DNA from: Geobacteraceae bacterium
GTDB taxonomy: Bacteria; Desulfobacterota; Desulfuromonadia; Geobacterales; Geobacteraceae
Assembly: GCA_024281055.1 (NCBI GenBank)
Contig: JAMXLF010000024.1
Location: 1 to 64,000 of the forward strand
Length of the DNA: 64,000 nucleotides
Reading direction: 5' to 3'
Both the position numbers and the translations under genes were made by a program. The notes under the pieces were generated by a model that was not told the DNA's origin, did no database searches, and saw only the letters and a program-made list of their open reading frames with translations. Numbering within the stretch: position 1 is the first letter of the stretch; each line of letters opens with the position of its first letter. This document shows, one piece after another, positions 52,396 through 61,681 of the stretch.

Positions 52396-53133
52396 ATGCC
52401 CATGCAACTGGTGGCGCGCTGCAGAAAGTGCGGCAGGGTCATGAAAAGCGAAAGAATTGATAATTACCGGGTAAAAATGGTTTGCAGTTGCGGTTTTTCC
52501 GATTTCCGCACGATTACGGAAAAGATCAAGACGGTAAATCCATTTTATCATAAGGCGAGTTTCACCCCCTTTCTGGAAAGTGAGAGGGGGAAAATGGTTC
52601 TTACCATGCAGAAGGCGAACCGCGAGCATCTTGAGATCGTCTCCTTGGAAGAGATCAGCATGCTCGTTTCATCAGACTTCGATCTTCCCCAGGTCTTGCA
52701 GATGATGGCTGAAAAGGTGGCCAATCAACTCAGGGTTAGTGTATGCTCCATTTACCTCATGGAGGGAGGCGAACTGGTTCTTGCCGCAACCCATGGCTTC
52801 GATCCGGCATTCGTCGGAAAGATACGAATCAGGCTCGGAGAGGGGATCACCGGGACGGTCGCCAGGGACAAGCAGCATATCTCTCTTTCTCGCGCTTCCC
52901 AAGATCCTCGCTACAAGCATTTTCCGGAGTTGCAAGAGGAGAAGTACAATTCCATGCTTTCTTTTCCGATCACTGATAAGAAAGACATCTACGGGGTTAT
53001 TAACCTTAACTCGACTTCCATGAAGACTTTTTCCGATGACGAGATCTATTTTGTCTCCATTATTGCCAACCTGATCCTCACGGCTGTAAAGCTTCGGAAA
53101 AAGGTGGCATCCGGAAAAGCCTCTGTGTCATAG
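52396..53133 (+). CDS. Zinc-ribbon and GAF domain protein
   Basis: The 245-residue protein has an N-terminal ribbon with CRKCGRV and CSCGF (four Cys, about residues 9-35). A linker follows, then a GAF domain (about 85-235) with IRLGEGITGTVARDK and SMLSFPITDKKDIYGVINL. It probably senses a small molecule or redox state and signals by protein contact, because no output domain is attached. AAGGAG favours the second ATG at 52402 by spacing. Confidence 0.85.
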   Translation: MPMQLVARCRKCGRVMKSERIDNYRVKMVCSCGFSDFRTITEKIKTVNPFYHKASFTPFLESERGKMVLTMQKANREHLEIVSLEEISMLVSSDFDLPQVLQMMAEKVANQLRVSVCSIYLMEGGELVLAATHGFDPAFVGKIRIRLGEGITGTVARDKQHISLSRASQDPRYKHFPELQEEKYNSMLSFPITDKKDIYGVINLNSTSMKTFSDDEIYFVSIIANLILTAVKLRKKVASGKASVS

Positions 53134-53134
53134 C

Positions 53135-53162
53135 TTGACACCCACCAACTCCATGCTAAACT
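53135..53162 (+). promoter_or_regulatory. Promoter before the receiver-domain gene
   Basis: TTGACA (53135-53140) and TAAACT (53157-53162) are 16 bases apart, starting right after the GAF gene stop. Confidence 0.6.
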
Positions 53163-53198
53163 CAATACAAACGGGCGTGGAGCTGAACGGAGTCTGTC

Positions 53199-53579
53199 TT
53201 GGCAACAAAGCAGAAACGAATACTTGTGGTGGACGATGAAGAGAATGCCCGGATCGGGCTCACGAGGCTTCTCTCCCGGGAGGGTTTCATCGTCGACAGT
53301 GTGGCCAACGGGTTCGAGGCATTGAATTATCTGCGTCAACAGGACGTGAACCTCATCGTCACCGACATAAATATGCCCGAAATGAATGGAATTACCTTTC
53401 TCAGGGAATTGAACAAGAGCTTTCCTAAGAGCAACGTCATAATGATAACCGCTTATGGTGGTGTCGAATCGTATATCGAAGCCATGAACCTGGGGGCTTT
53501 CGAGTACATCAACAAACCGGTGAAGATCGAGGAGCTCAAGACGATTCTCAAGAAAATTTTCAAGGAAACAAGCCACTGA
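53199..53579 (+). CDS. Single-domain response regulator
   Basis: This 126-residue CheY-like receiver has acidic pocket residues in VVDDEENAR, the phospho-acceptor Asp in IVTDINMPEMNGI, Thr in MITAYGGVE and Lys in YINKPVKIEELK. There is no output domain. Its start is TTG 53199 with GGAG seven bases upstream. It may be phosphorylated by the histidine kinase downstream. Confidence 0.9.
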   Translation: MATKQKRILVVDDEENARIGLTRLLSREGFIVDSVANGFEALNYLRQQDVNLIVTDINMPEMNGITFLRELNKSFPKSNVIMITAYGGVESYIEAMNLGAFEYINKPVKIEELKTILKKIFKETSH

Positions 53580-53599
53580 TTTCGCTTGAGGGGGGGGCT

Positions 53600-54043
53600 A
53601 TGAAGCAGCTGGACAAGATCCTCTTTGCCACCGATTTCTCGGAAAATTCGGCGCACGCCTTCGAGTATGCCCTTACCCTCGCGAAAAAGTTCGATTCCCG
53701 TCTGATTATTATTCATGTCATTAACGAGCCGGTCGATTTGCGCGGCTTCTATGTCCCCCATGTTTCGTTCGAAAGCCTGGAAAAGGAGATAGAGGAAGGT
53801 GCGGAGAAAATGATGCAGAAGTTCTGCAACGCCGCGATCGGGGATTTTTCCAACTATGAAACGGCCATTGTGGCGGGAATTCCCTATGAGGAGATTCTCA
53901 AGAAAGCCGCGGATGAGAAAGTTTCCCTCCTCGTGATGGGGACACAGGGGCGCAGCGGGATCGACCATCTGTTGTTCGGCAGCACAGCTGAGAGGGTAGT
54001 GCGGAAGGCGACCTGTCCCGTTATGACCGTGCGTCTTCCTTGA
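53600..54043 (+). CDS. Universal stress protein
   Basis: This 147-residue UspA-family protein has the N-terminal ILFATDFSENSAHAFEYAL and the ATP-binding motif G-x2-G-x9-G-S (MGTQGRSGIDHLLFGSTAER) followed by VVRKATCPV. It is 20 bases after the receiver gene and probably cotranscribed with it. GAGGGGGGG precedes the ATG. Confidence 0.93.
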   Translation: MKQLDKILFATDFSENSAHAFEYALTLAKKFDSRLIIIHVINEPVDLRGFYVPHVSFESLEKEIEEGAEKMMQKFCNAAIGDFSNYETAIVAGIPYEEILKKAADEKVSLLVMGTQGRSGIDHLLFGSTAERVVRKATCPVMTVRLP

Positions 54044-54102
54044 GCGAACAGCGCATCCAGCAGAATAATCCTCACAAACGAAACGTAACTTGTAAATAAC
54101 TC

Positions 54103-54127
54103 GGGCAGCGGCCGCTGCCCTTTCTTT
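54103..54127 (+). terminator. Terminator after the universal stress protein gene
   Basis: GGGCAGC and GCTGCCC pair around GGCC, followed by TTTCTTT. Confidence 0.9.
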
Positions 54128-54192
54128 GTTCGCCGTCGCCACATGTCTGCTTGACGACACGATGCCGGCACAGACGCTCCATGGGACCCGAA

Positions 54193-55368
54193 ATGAGAAA
54201 AAACGGCAGAAATGTGCTGATTATAGATGACGAGAAGGTCATACTTGATCTTACGTCTATAATTCTCAAGAATCGCGGTTATAACGTTTACACCGCCGCC
54301 GACGGAGTGGCCGGTCTCGGTATCGTGGAAACAGTTCAGCCGGAACTGGTTCTCCTCGACTACATGATGCCGGGAATGGATGGTCTCACCGCGTTGCGGG
54401 AGATCCGAAAGTGCTTTCCCGATACGTATGTGATCATGTTTACGGGCAAGGGGAGCGAAGAGATAGCAGTGGAACTGATGAAGGCCGGCGCCTCCGACTA
54501 CATCCTGAAGCCGTTCAATAACCAGGATCTTGCCGACAGGATCGAAAACGTCCTGAAGATCAGGGACGTAGAGCTCGCCAATCGGGAGCTGCTGAGGGAA
54601 CGGGAGAGGCTCCTTGCCGAGATCGAAACATGGAACCGGGAACTCGAAGCCCGTGTGCAGGAGAAGACCGAGGCTCTCCAGAAGGCCCAAGCGGAGATCG
54701 TCCAGTCTGAAAAGCTGGCTACGCTCGGTTATCTGTCGGCAGGGATGGCACATGAAATAAGAAATCCTCTCAATTCCATCACTCTCTTTCTCCAGCTTAT
54801 TAAAAGCGGCATAGAAGATTCGGAAAAACTGGAATACATCGACAAGATATTCAAGGAAATAGACAGAATCGACGGGATTCTCCGCAAGCTGCTTGCCGCG
54901 TCGAAACGACCCAAATTCGAAATCAGGAATGTCCAGATCGATCAGGTGATCGAAGCCACCCTCGAAGTGTTCCGCCCCCAGACGGAGCTCCACAAGATAC
55001 TCGTCGAACGCGATTACCACCGTGTGCCGCCTGCCATCCAGGCTGACCCCTCCGAGATTGAACAGATTTTCACCAACTTGTTTCTCAATGCAATCCACGA
55101 AATGCTCAATGGCGGGACGTTACGTATACAGCTCGATCATGACGGCCGGGACATCGTCATCCGGGTTGCCGATACGGGGAAAGGGATTCCACCGGAGCAC
55201 CTCGCCAATATCTTCGATCCTTTTTTTACCACCAAGAGCATCGGTACCGGCCTCGGCCTCTCCGTGGTACTGCGAATCGTAAAAACCTACCAGGGAAAGA
55301 TCGAGGTGGAAAAGAGCAATTCACAGGGGACGACCTTCTGCGTGCGTCTCCCGATGCAGACGGGCTGA
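54193..55368 (+). CDS. Histidine kinase with N-terminal receiver domain
   Basis: The 391-residue cytoplasmic protein has a receiver domain (1-120; phospho-Asp in [13 protein letters not shown]), a coiled coil (about 130-175), a HisKA helix with the phospho-His in [19 protein letters not shown], and an HATPase domain with [28 protein letters not shown]. There is no sensor or membrane segment, so input probably comes through the receiver. ATG 54193 has no strong Shine-Dalgarno; ATG 54181 is an alternative. It follows the terminator at 54103. Confidence 0.9.
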   Translation: MRKNGRNVLIIDDEKVILDLTSIILKNRGYNVYTAADGVAGLGIVETVQPELVLLDYMMPGMDGLTALREIRKCFPDTYVIMFTGKGSEEIAVELMKAGASDYILKPFNNQDLADRIENVLKIRDVELANRELLRERERLLAEIETWNRELEARVQEKTEALQKAQAEIVQSEKLATLGYLSAGMAHEIRNPLNSITLFLQLIKSGIEDSEKLEYIDKIFKEIDRIDGILRKLLAASKRPKFEIRNVQIDQVIEATLEVFRPQTELHKILVERDYHRVPPAIQADPSEIEQIFTNLFLNAIHEMLNGGTLRIQLDHDGRDIVIRVADTGKGIPPEHLANIFDPFFTTKSIGTGLGLSVVLRIVKTYQGKIEVEKSNSQGTTFCVRLPMQTG

Positions 55369-55451
55369 CTCTTTCAGGGCTGTTTCCCCTTTTCTTTTAA
55401 GTGGCATTCCTGTATGATGCTGGCATCCTGTCCACTGCCGATGAGGTGCCG

Positions 55452-55856
55452 ATGGAAGCTCCGCAAGGGAAAATCCTGCTCATAGACGACGATCCTTTCT
55501 TTTTGCGGGTCATCTCCGATGCCTTCCTAGATAGTGGTTTTACGGTGGTTACCGCCAGTGATGGGGTCGAGGGAGTGAAGACCTTTCTCGACCAAGCGCC
55601 AGAGGTGGTCATCTCAGATCTTGTTATGCCGCGGATGGGAGGGGTAAGCACCTGTATGGAGATTTCCCGCCTCGCCGAGGGACAAGAACCGGTCATCATC
55701 CTCCTTACCTCTATGTTCCAAGGGGCTCCCCACGAGCACGAAACACCGGAAATGGGTGCCAAGGTTCATATCCCCAAGTCAACCAAGCCTCTGGATATAG
55801 TTATCATTGTTGAGCAGCTCCTGGAGCGACACCGAATGCGACGCGCAGCTGGCTGA
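55452..55856 (+). CDS. Single-domain response regulator
   Basis: This 134-residue receiver domain has LIDDDPFFLRVI, the phospho-Asp in VVISDLVMPRMGG, LLTSM, and Lys in HIPKSTKPLDI. The loop after the Thr is longer than usual (FQGAPHEHETPEMGA). It begins at ATG 55452 behind GAGGTG. It is close to the kinase gene and is a likely partner. Confidence 0.87.
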   Translation: MEAPQGKILLIDDDPFFLRVISDAFLDSGFTVVTASDGVEGVKTFLDQAPEVVISDLVMPRMGGVSTCMEISRLAEGQEPVIILLTSMFQGAPHEHETPEMGAKVHIPKSTKPLDIVIIVEQLLERHRMRRAAG

Positions 55857-55865
55857 CAAGTTCCC

Positions 55866-57452
55866 ATGCCCCTTCTGCTGCGTAATCTCACGTTGAGCCT
55901 CGGGGAGAGCGACGAACTCCTTCCGGACAGGATTGCTGCCAAGTTCTCACTTCGTCGCGCGGAACTGCTGAGCTGGGTCGTTGTCCGTAAGGGGATAGAC
56001 GCCCGTAAGAAGCCGCGGATCAAATTCGTCTATACCGTCCTCTTCTCCCTTGCCGATGAAACCGGTTTTCTGGCGAAGCATGGTCACGATCCCGACCTGG
56101 AACTTTCGGAAGAGAGATTGAGGCCGATATTCCCCCGGCTTCCCGCCGGGAAGCGGATCGTCATAGTCGGGACGGGACCGGCCGGGCTCTTTGCCGCCCT
56201 CAGACTCGCCGAATACGGGCATGCGCCCACGGTGCTGGAGCGTGGCCGGCCCTTAGAAGAGCGGGTCAGGGATGTCCAGGCTTTCTGGAGCAGGGGAATT
56301 CTCGATCCCGAGAGCAATGTGCAGTTCGGTGAAGGTGGTGCGGGCACCTTTTCCGACGGCAAGCTGACCACCCGGGTGCGGGACGCCAACATCGGGTATG
56401 TGCTGGAGAAACTGGTGGAGTTCGGCGCGCCCGAGGAAATCCTCTGCCTCGCCAAGCCCCACATCGGCACCGATCGGCTCCGCGGCGTGGTGAACGGCAT
56501 CCGCCGGCATCTGGAAGGCCGGGGCGCTGTCTTCCGCTTCCGCCAGAAGCTGACCGGCCTTGTTGCCGGTGGGGCACGACTTGCGGGAGTGGTCATCAAC
56601 GACCGACATGAGGAGCCGTGCGACGCGCTAGTGCTGGCTCCGGGGCACAGCGCCCGCGATACCTACGAAATGCTCCTGCAGGCGGGGGTCATGCTGGAGC
56701 GTAAGCCTTTTGCCGTGGGGGTGCGGGTGGAACACCCCCAAGAGTTGATCAACACGATTCAGTACGGTCTGGCTTCCCATCCGCAACTGCCGCCCGCGGA
56801 CTATGGTCTGGCCTGGAACGATCCGCACACCGGGCGCTCCGTTTACTCTTTCTGCATGTGTCCGGGAGGCGTGGTCGTGGCTGGCACATCGGAACCGGGC
56901 GGAGTGGTGATCAACGGTATGAGCAGATACCTGCGCAATTCCCCCTATGCAAACAGCGCGCTCGTAGTGACCGTTGGGGCTGGGGACTTCGCTGGCGACT
57001 CTCCCCTTGCCGGTGTCGAGTTCCAGCGACTCTACGAAAGGAAGGCGTTTGACGCGGGAGGAGGGGATTATCGGGCTCCGGCCCAGAATCTGATGGACTT
57101 CCTGGACGGGAAGGAGTCCCTGGCGGTTTCCTCCACGTATCGCCCTGGGGTCAGGAAGACGGACCTCTCCCTTGTGCTTCCCGCGTTTGCGACAGCAGCC
57201 CTCCGGGACGGGATTCGTTGTTTCGACCGCAAGATGCGCGGTTTCATGACGGCCGAGGCGACCCTGATCGGGGTAGAGACCAGGACATCTGCACCGGTTC
57301 GGATTGTCAGGGGCGAAAACCTCCAGTCCGTGAGCCTTGCAGGGCTCTATCCGACAGGGGAGGGGGCGGGGTACGCCGGTGGGATCATGAGTGCGGCCTT
57401 GGACGGGATTCGGGTGGCGGACGCCATTGTACGACAGCTGATGACACAATAG
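55866..57452 (+). CDS. FAD-dependent oxidoreductase
   Basis: The 528-residue protein has an N-terminal domain of about 90 residues (LLLRNLTLSLGESDELLPDR) and a Rossmann FAD motif VIVGTGPAGLFAALRLAEYG. It also carries FGEGGAGTFSDGKLTTR, typical of the YtfL/BKACE-adjacent dehydrogenase group, and a C-terminal GEGAGYAGGIMSAALDG. The family is widespread and mostly uncharacterised. It starts nine bases after the response-regulator stop. Confidence 0.87.
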   Translation: MPLLLRNLTLSLGESDELLPDRIAAKFSLRRAELLSWVVVRKGIDARKKPRIKFVYTVLFSLADETGFLAKHGHDPDLELSEERLRPIFPRLPAGKRIVIVGTGPAGLFAALRLAEYGHAPTVLERGRPLEERVRDVQAFWSRGILDPESNVQFGEGGAGTFSDGKLTTRVRDANIGYVLEKLVEFGAPEEILCLAKPHIGTDRLRGVVNGIRRHLEGRGAVFRFRQKLTGLVAGGARLAGVVINDRHEEPCDALVLAPGHSARDTYEMLLQAGVMLERKPFAVGVRVEHPQELINTIQYGLASHPQLPPADYGLAWNDPHTGRSVYSFCMCPGGVVVAGTSEPGGVVINGMSRYLRNSPYANSALVVTVGAGDFAGDSPLAGVEFQRLYERKAFDAGGGDYRAPAQNLMDFLDGKESLAVSSTYRPGVRKTDLSLVLPAFATAALRDGIRCFDRKMRGFMTAEATLIGVETRTSAPVRIVRGENLQSVSLAGLYPTGEGAGYAGGIMSAALDGIRVADAIVRQLMTQ

Positions 57453-57476
57453 TGCGTAAGACGGAGAGAAGGTAAG

Positions 57477-58625
57477 ATGAAGGCTTTGGCACTTCCTTAC
57501 CTTGGACCTCTGTGTAAACAAAGGAGCATGGATTTGCGCAAAATATTCGTCTCTGATATCAAGGAACGTGACCCTGTAGATACTGTGTTTCTCGTGAAGG
57601 ACAAGATCACCGCCATGGCCAAGAACGGCAAACCTTATCTAACCCTTAAGCTCATGGATAAGAGCGGCGAAGTGGAAGGGAAGGTATGGGACAATGTGGA
57701 CAGCCTTTCGGCAACCTTCGATCGAGACGATTTTATAGCCGTCCGCGCCAAGGCCACGGTCTACCTTGGGAAAATGCAGCTCGTGATCGGCGAACTGTCG
57801 AGGGTCCCGGAAGAAGAGGTGGTGCTGGCCGATTTCCTCCCCGAAACGGAACGCGACATCCGTGAGATGGAGATGGAGCTGACCGAACTGCTTGCCACGG
57901 TCGAGGAGAGCGACTTGAGGCGCTTGCTCGACGCCTTTTTCGGCGATCCTGCCTTCATGGGGCTGTATCGCACCGCGCCGGCAGCCAAGGGAATGCACCA
58001 TGTCTACCTCGGCGGGCTTCTCGAACATTCGCTGGCGGTGGCGAAACTCGTTGATCGGATCGTGCCGCTTTACCCCGGCATCAATCGCGACCTTCTCATT
58101 GCAGGTGCGCTCCTCCACGATGTTGGAAAGGTAAGGGAACTGCAGTATCTGCGCTCTTTCGACTACAGCGATGAGGGAAAGCTGCTCGGGCATATCACCA
58201 TCGGCGTCGAGATGATCCAGGAAAAGATCTTGGCCATAGGCGGCATTTCCCCGGAGCTCGCCTTGCTCCTCAAACATATGCTTCTCTCCCATCATGGCCA
58301 GTATGAGTTCGGTTCCCCCAAGCGCCCCAAGACCGTGGAGGCAACCATCCTCAACTATCTCGATGACCTTGACTCAAAGATCAACGGCATCAGGACCCAC
58401 ATCAGGAAGGAGGCTGCCAGCCAGTCCCGCTGGACCTCGTACCACCGCCTCTACGACCGGTACTTCTACAAGGAGAACGGCATGGAAGGGGAGGATTTGC
58501 CTCTGCCGGTGGAGGAGGAGCCTGTAGTGGCTGAGGCAAGCGAACGGCGGGAGGGACGGGAGCGGAAAGAGTTTCGCAACAGCCCGTTCGAGGAGCTGAA
58601 GGCAAAGAACCTCGACCTGTTCTGA
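57477..58625 (+). CDS. YhaM-like 3'-5' exoribonuclease (OB and HD domains)
   Basis: The 382-residue protein has an N-terminal OB fold (FVSDIKERDPVDTVFLVKDK, then KPYLTLKLMDKSGEVEGKVW) and a C-terminal HD phosphohydrolase domain. The latter has HHVYLGGLLEHSLAVAKL and GALLHDVGKVRELQYL, with HD at about 218-219. This order is that of YhaM/CBF1-type exonucleases. ATG 57477 follows AGAAGG at suitable spacing; the inner ATG 57528 has AAGGAG too close to it. The lysine- and glutamate-rich tail is not conserved. Confidence 0.87.
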   Translation: MKALALPYLGPLCKQRSMDLRKIFVSDIKERDPVDTVFLVKDKITAMAKNGKPYLTLKLMDKSGEVEGKVWDNVDSLSATFDRDDFIAVRAKATVYLGKMQLVIGELSRVPEEEVVLADFLPETERDIREMEMELTELLATVEESDLRRLLDAFFGDPAFMGLYRTAPAAKGMHHVYLGGLLEHSLAVAKLVDRIVPLYPGINRDLLIAGALLHDVGKVRELQYLRSFDYSDEGKLLGHITIGVEMIQEKILAIGGISPELALLLKHMLLSHHGQYEFGSPKRPKTVEATILNYLDDLDSKINGIRTHIRKEAASQSRWTSYHRLYDRYFYKENGMEGEDLPLPVEEEPVVAEASERREGRERKEFRNSPFEELKAKNLDLF

Positions 58626-58713
58626 TTTGAACGTAGGGACAACCCTCCGTGGCTGCCCAGATACGGGCACCCACAGGGGGCCTACATTCGATGTAATGGA
58701 TGGAAGGGATTCC

Positions 58714-59343
58714 ATGATTTTCGAGACTATAGCGGTCGGCCCCCTTGGGACGAACTGCTTCATCCTCGGTTGCGAGGAGACCAAGGAAGGGGTGGTAGTC
58801 GATCCCGGCGCCGATGCGGAGCGGATCATCACCGTCGTGGCGCGGCACGGCCTGCGGGTGAAGTGCGTCATCAACACCCATGGCCACTTCGACCACGTTG
58901 GTGGCAACCGTCGCCTGGTCGAGGCAACCGGTGCCGAACTTTTCATCCACGGTGACGATGTTCCCATGCTTTCCCGCGCCTCAGATGTGGCTGCCATGTA
59001 TGGCCTTGCCTCGGACAACTCGCCTCAGCCGCAACGGTTATTGGAAGACGGGATGGCAATCACATTCGGCCGGCATACTCTGCAGGTTCTCCACACTCCG
59101 GGGCATACTCCGGGCGGGTGTTCGCTCTACCTTCCGGCGGAGGACCTCGTGATCACCGGCGACACCCTGTTTGCCGATGGTGTGGGGCGGACCGACTTTC
59201 CCGGGAGCTCCCACGAGGCGCTCATGACAAGCATCAAGGGAAAGCTCTTTGTTCTGCCCGACGCCACTCGGGCTTGGCCGGGGCATGGACCAGCCACCAC
59301 AATCGGGCACGAAAAACGTTATAATCCTTACGTAACTCTCTAG
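58714..59343 (+). CDS. MBL-fold hydrolase (glyoxalase II-like)
   Basis: This 209-residue metallo-beta-lactamase-fold protein has the metal motif THGHFDHVGG, further ligands in HTPGHTPGGCSLY and ITGDTLFADGVGRTDFPG, and GHGPATTIGHEK. It resembles small bacterial hydroxyacylglutathione-hydrolase-like thioesterases. ATG 58714 with GGAAGGG upstream is chosen over the longer frame starting at 58627. The substrate is unknown. Confidence 0.9.
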   Translation: MIFETIAVGPLGTNCFILGCEETKEGVVVDPGADAERIITVVARHGLRVKCVINTHGHFDHVGGNRRLVEATGAELFIHGDDVPMLSRASDVAAMYGLASDNSPQPQRLLEDGMAITFGRHTLQVLHTPGHTPGGCSLYLPAEDLVITGDTLFADGVGRTDFPGSSHEALMTSIKGKLFVLPDATRAWPGHGPATTIGHEKRYNPYVTL

Positions 59344-59428
59344 AGCGGAAGGAGGAAACGCGGGGCGAAAAGAAGCAATGTCTCCTCCGCGCTTACGCTC
59401 CAAGGCGTTCCGCGTTGTCGGAGGCAGC

Positions 59429-60631
59429 ATGCTGAAAGGAAAAGTAATCGTCCTCGGCGTCACCGGCGGGATTGCCGCCTACAAGGCGGTGGAGCTCCTG
59501 CGCCTGCTTACCAAGGCCGGGGCCACGGTCCACGCAATCATGACCCGCTCCGCCATGGAGTTCGTCACTCCCCTTACGTTCCAGACCCTTTCCATGAACC
59601 CGGTCCACACGGAGCTCTTCAACCTCATTTCCGAACGGGAGATCGGCCACATCGCCCTGGCCGACCGTGCCGACCTGTTCGTCATTGCCCCGGCCACGGC
59701 CAATCTCATCGGCAAACTGGCCAACGGCATCGCCGACGACCTGCTCTCCACCACGGTCATGGCGACGAAGGCCCCTGTCCTCATAGCTCCGGCCATGAAC
59801 GTCAACATGTACCAGAACCCCATCTACAAGGAAAATGAAGCACGCCTGAAGGACCACGGTTACCTGTTCGCTGAACCGGCACGAGGGATGCTCGCCTGCG
59901 GCTGGGAGGGAGAGGGGAAGCTCCAGGAGCCGCAGGCCATTTTCGAGGCGGCCGCAGCAGCCCTCACGGGCAAGGACCTCGCCGGGGAGCGGATCCTCGT
60001 TACCGCCGGTCCCACCCGTGAAGAACTTGACCCGGTTCGCTATATCAGCAACCACTCTTCGGGAAAGATGGGATATGCCATCGCCCGGGCGGCTTGGCGT
60101 CGGGGGGCGGAGGTTATCCTGGTGACAGGGCCGACCTGTCTCGATCCCCCCTTCGGGCTTGATACCGTGGCCGTTGAGAGTGCGGAGGAGATGCGCGCGG
60201 CGGTAATGGAACGGCTCTCCGACAGCTCCGTCATCATCAAGGCTGCGGCGGTGGCCGATTACCGGCCGAGGCAGCGTTCTGACGGGAAGATCAAGAAGTC
60301 CGACCAGCCGCTCACCTTGGAGCTGGTGAAAAACCCCGATATTCTTGGCGAGCTTGGGAAGATCAAGGGCGAACGCATCCTTGTCGGTTTTGCCGCAGAA
60401 ACCGAGGCCTTGGTGGAAAACGCCCGCACGAAACTGACGGAGAAGAACCTGGACATGGTGGTAGCCAACGATATCGGTCAGGTGGGTGCCGGCTTTAACG
60501 TGGACACCAACATCGCCAAGCTCGTGTTTCGTGACGGGCGGGTGGAGGAGCTGCAGCTCATGCAGAAGGAAGATCTGGCGGACCTTATTCTCGACCGGGT
60601 GATTGAATTGAAGAAGGGAAATCGGGGCTAG
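59429..60631 (+). CDS. coaBC: Bifunctional phosphopantothenoylcysteine decarboxylase/synthase
   Basis: The two domains make 4'-phosphopantetheine for coenzyme A. The 400-residue protein has the CoaC flavoprotein part (1-180) with VTGGIAAYKAVELLR, the catalytic His region GHIALADRADLFVIAPATAN, PAMNVNMYQNP and the active-site cysteine in GMLACGWEGEGKL. The CoaB part (185-400) has TAGPTREELDPVRYISNHSS and GKMGYAIA. CGGAGGCAGC precedes ATG 59429. Confidence 0.95.
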   Translation: MLKGKVIVLGVTGGIAAYKAVELLRLLTKAGATVHAIMTRSAMEFVTPLTFQTLSMNPVHTELFNLISEREIGHIALADRADLFVIAPATANLIGKLANGIADDLLSTTVMATKAPVLIAPAMNVNMYQNPIYKENEARLKDHGYLFAEPARGMLACGWEGEGKLQEPQAIFEAAAAALTGKDLAGERILVTAGPTREELDPVRYISNHSSGKMGYAIARAAWRRGAEVILVTGPTCLDPPFGLDTVAVESAEEMRAAVMERLSDSSVIIKAAAVADYRPRQRSDGKIKKSDQPLTLELVKNPDILGELGKIKGERILVGFAAETEALVENARTKLTEKNLDMVVANDIGQVGAGFNVDTNIAKLVFRDGRVEELQLMQKEDLADLILDRVIELKKGNRG

Positions 60632-60646
60632 GGACTAGGACGACCT

Positions 60647-60719
60647 GTTCAATGTTCAACGTTCAACGTTAAGGCATCGAACCGTGAACCTTGAACGTGG
60701 AACCTTGAACCTTGAACCG
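60647..60719. repeat. Inverted heptanucleotide-repeat element between coaBC and the PLC-like gene
   Basis: The left arm consists of units GTTCAAT, GTTCAAC, GTTCAAC, GTT (60647-60670). After AAGGCATCG, the right arm has the inverse units (GTGAACC, TTGAACG, TGGAACC, TTGAACC, TTGAACC). The two arms can pair into one long hairpin. The element lies between convergent gene ends and resembles the one at 62962-63034. Confidence 0.8.
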
Positions 60720-60725
60720 TTTTTC

Positions 60726-61634
60726 TCATTCCGTCGAAAGGATCTCCAACAACCTTTCCGGCGCGCAGATCGCCCCGTGCAGCTTCCCCTTCAGGTGGTT
60801 CAGCTGTTCCAGTGCCTGTTCCCTGGTCATCTTGCCGCTCCGGTAGAGGAGCCGGAGATTCTTCCGGACCATTTCTGCCGCCTGAAGTGCCCGTTCGCCG
60901 GTCGGGTCGGCGTGAAAGAATCGGGAGTCCTTGCCGTTGTTGAGGAAATCGAAGACCGCCTCCTGCGCCAGGCTCATGTATTCATCCCGGTCACTTTCCT
61001 CCAGGGCGTAGCGCGAGGATTCACTTAGTGTCTGCAGTACCTGCTGCCATTTCTCCAGCCGGCTTACCAGGAGGATGGAGTTGAAGATCCGCTTGTTGGT
61101 GCCAAAGGAGAAGAGGGTGTCCGACAGGACTCTTCTCAGCAGGGCGTCGTTGGCTCGGTAGTTTTCCAGCGATACCTTCCTGCCGGTTTCCCAGATTTCC
61201 CTGTCCACGTATGTTTCGAACCGCATTTCCCAGTAGGCGTGCTTGAGGGTAAGGGTAGAGAAGCTGCGCATGACCTTGTAGGGAACGAAGTAGTTGTGGG
61301 CGATGGTGTCGGCGGCCAGATGGGAGAGATAGCCGTAGGCGCAGGCTTGCTGCGGCGCAGGTCCCGCATTCTCGAGGACCTTCATGCCGACGCGCCACCG
61401 GTGGCAGTGCAGGAGGTAATGGGTGAACTTCTTGCCGACAGTTATGTCGGCGGCAATGCAGCCGTAGAGGAAATCGTGGGGGAATTCGCCGATAACTGCA
61501 GCAATCGCCGGCTTGAGTATCTGCAGGTTGTTGAGCACCGCCGTTCCCAGTTGCAGGTGGATCCCTGCCCCCCAGGCCAGGGCGTCGTGCGGTGTGAGCA
61601 GGACGAGCAAGAGGACTGTCGGAACGAGTAGCAT
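60726..61634 (-). CDS. Zinc-dependent phospholipase C-like exported protein
   Basis: The 302-residue protein has a signal peptide ending DALA, so that the mature protein begins with Trp (WGAGIHLQLG). In bacterial zinc phospholipases C this N-terminal Trp is itself a metal ligand. Other candidate ligands are H26, the His/Asp of FPHDFLYGC, H72 and H77 (THYLLHCHRW), and the LSHLAADTIAHNYFVP motif. It may hydrolyse phospholipids or be a distant nuclease-like relative (S1/P1 fold). The start is supported by the signal peptide. Confidence 0.8.
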   Translation of the reverse strand: MLLVPTVLLLVLLTPHDALAWGAGIHLQLGTAVLNNLQILKPAIAAVIGEFPHDFLYGCIAADITVGKKFTHYLLHCHRWRVGMKVLENAGPAPQQACAYGYLSHLAADTIAHNYFVPYKVMRSFSTLTLKHAYWEMRFETYVDREIWETGRKVSLENYRANDALLRRVLSDTLFSFGTNKRIFNSILLVSRLEKWQQVLQTLSESSRYALEESDRDEYMSLAQEAVFDFLNNGKDSRFFHADPTGERALQAAEMVRKNLRLLYRSGKMTREQALEQLNHLKGKLHGAICAPERLLEILSTE

Positions 61635-61681
61635 GACAATTAAGCATAGTCAAAGCGGCAGGAAATGTAAAGGAGTTTACG

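Noticed and set aside
57478-57500. Sigma-54-like TTGGCACTTCC element
   Set aside because: It has TGGCAC but no TTGC at the required spacing, and it lies inside the YhaM-like coding start.
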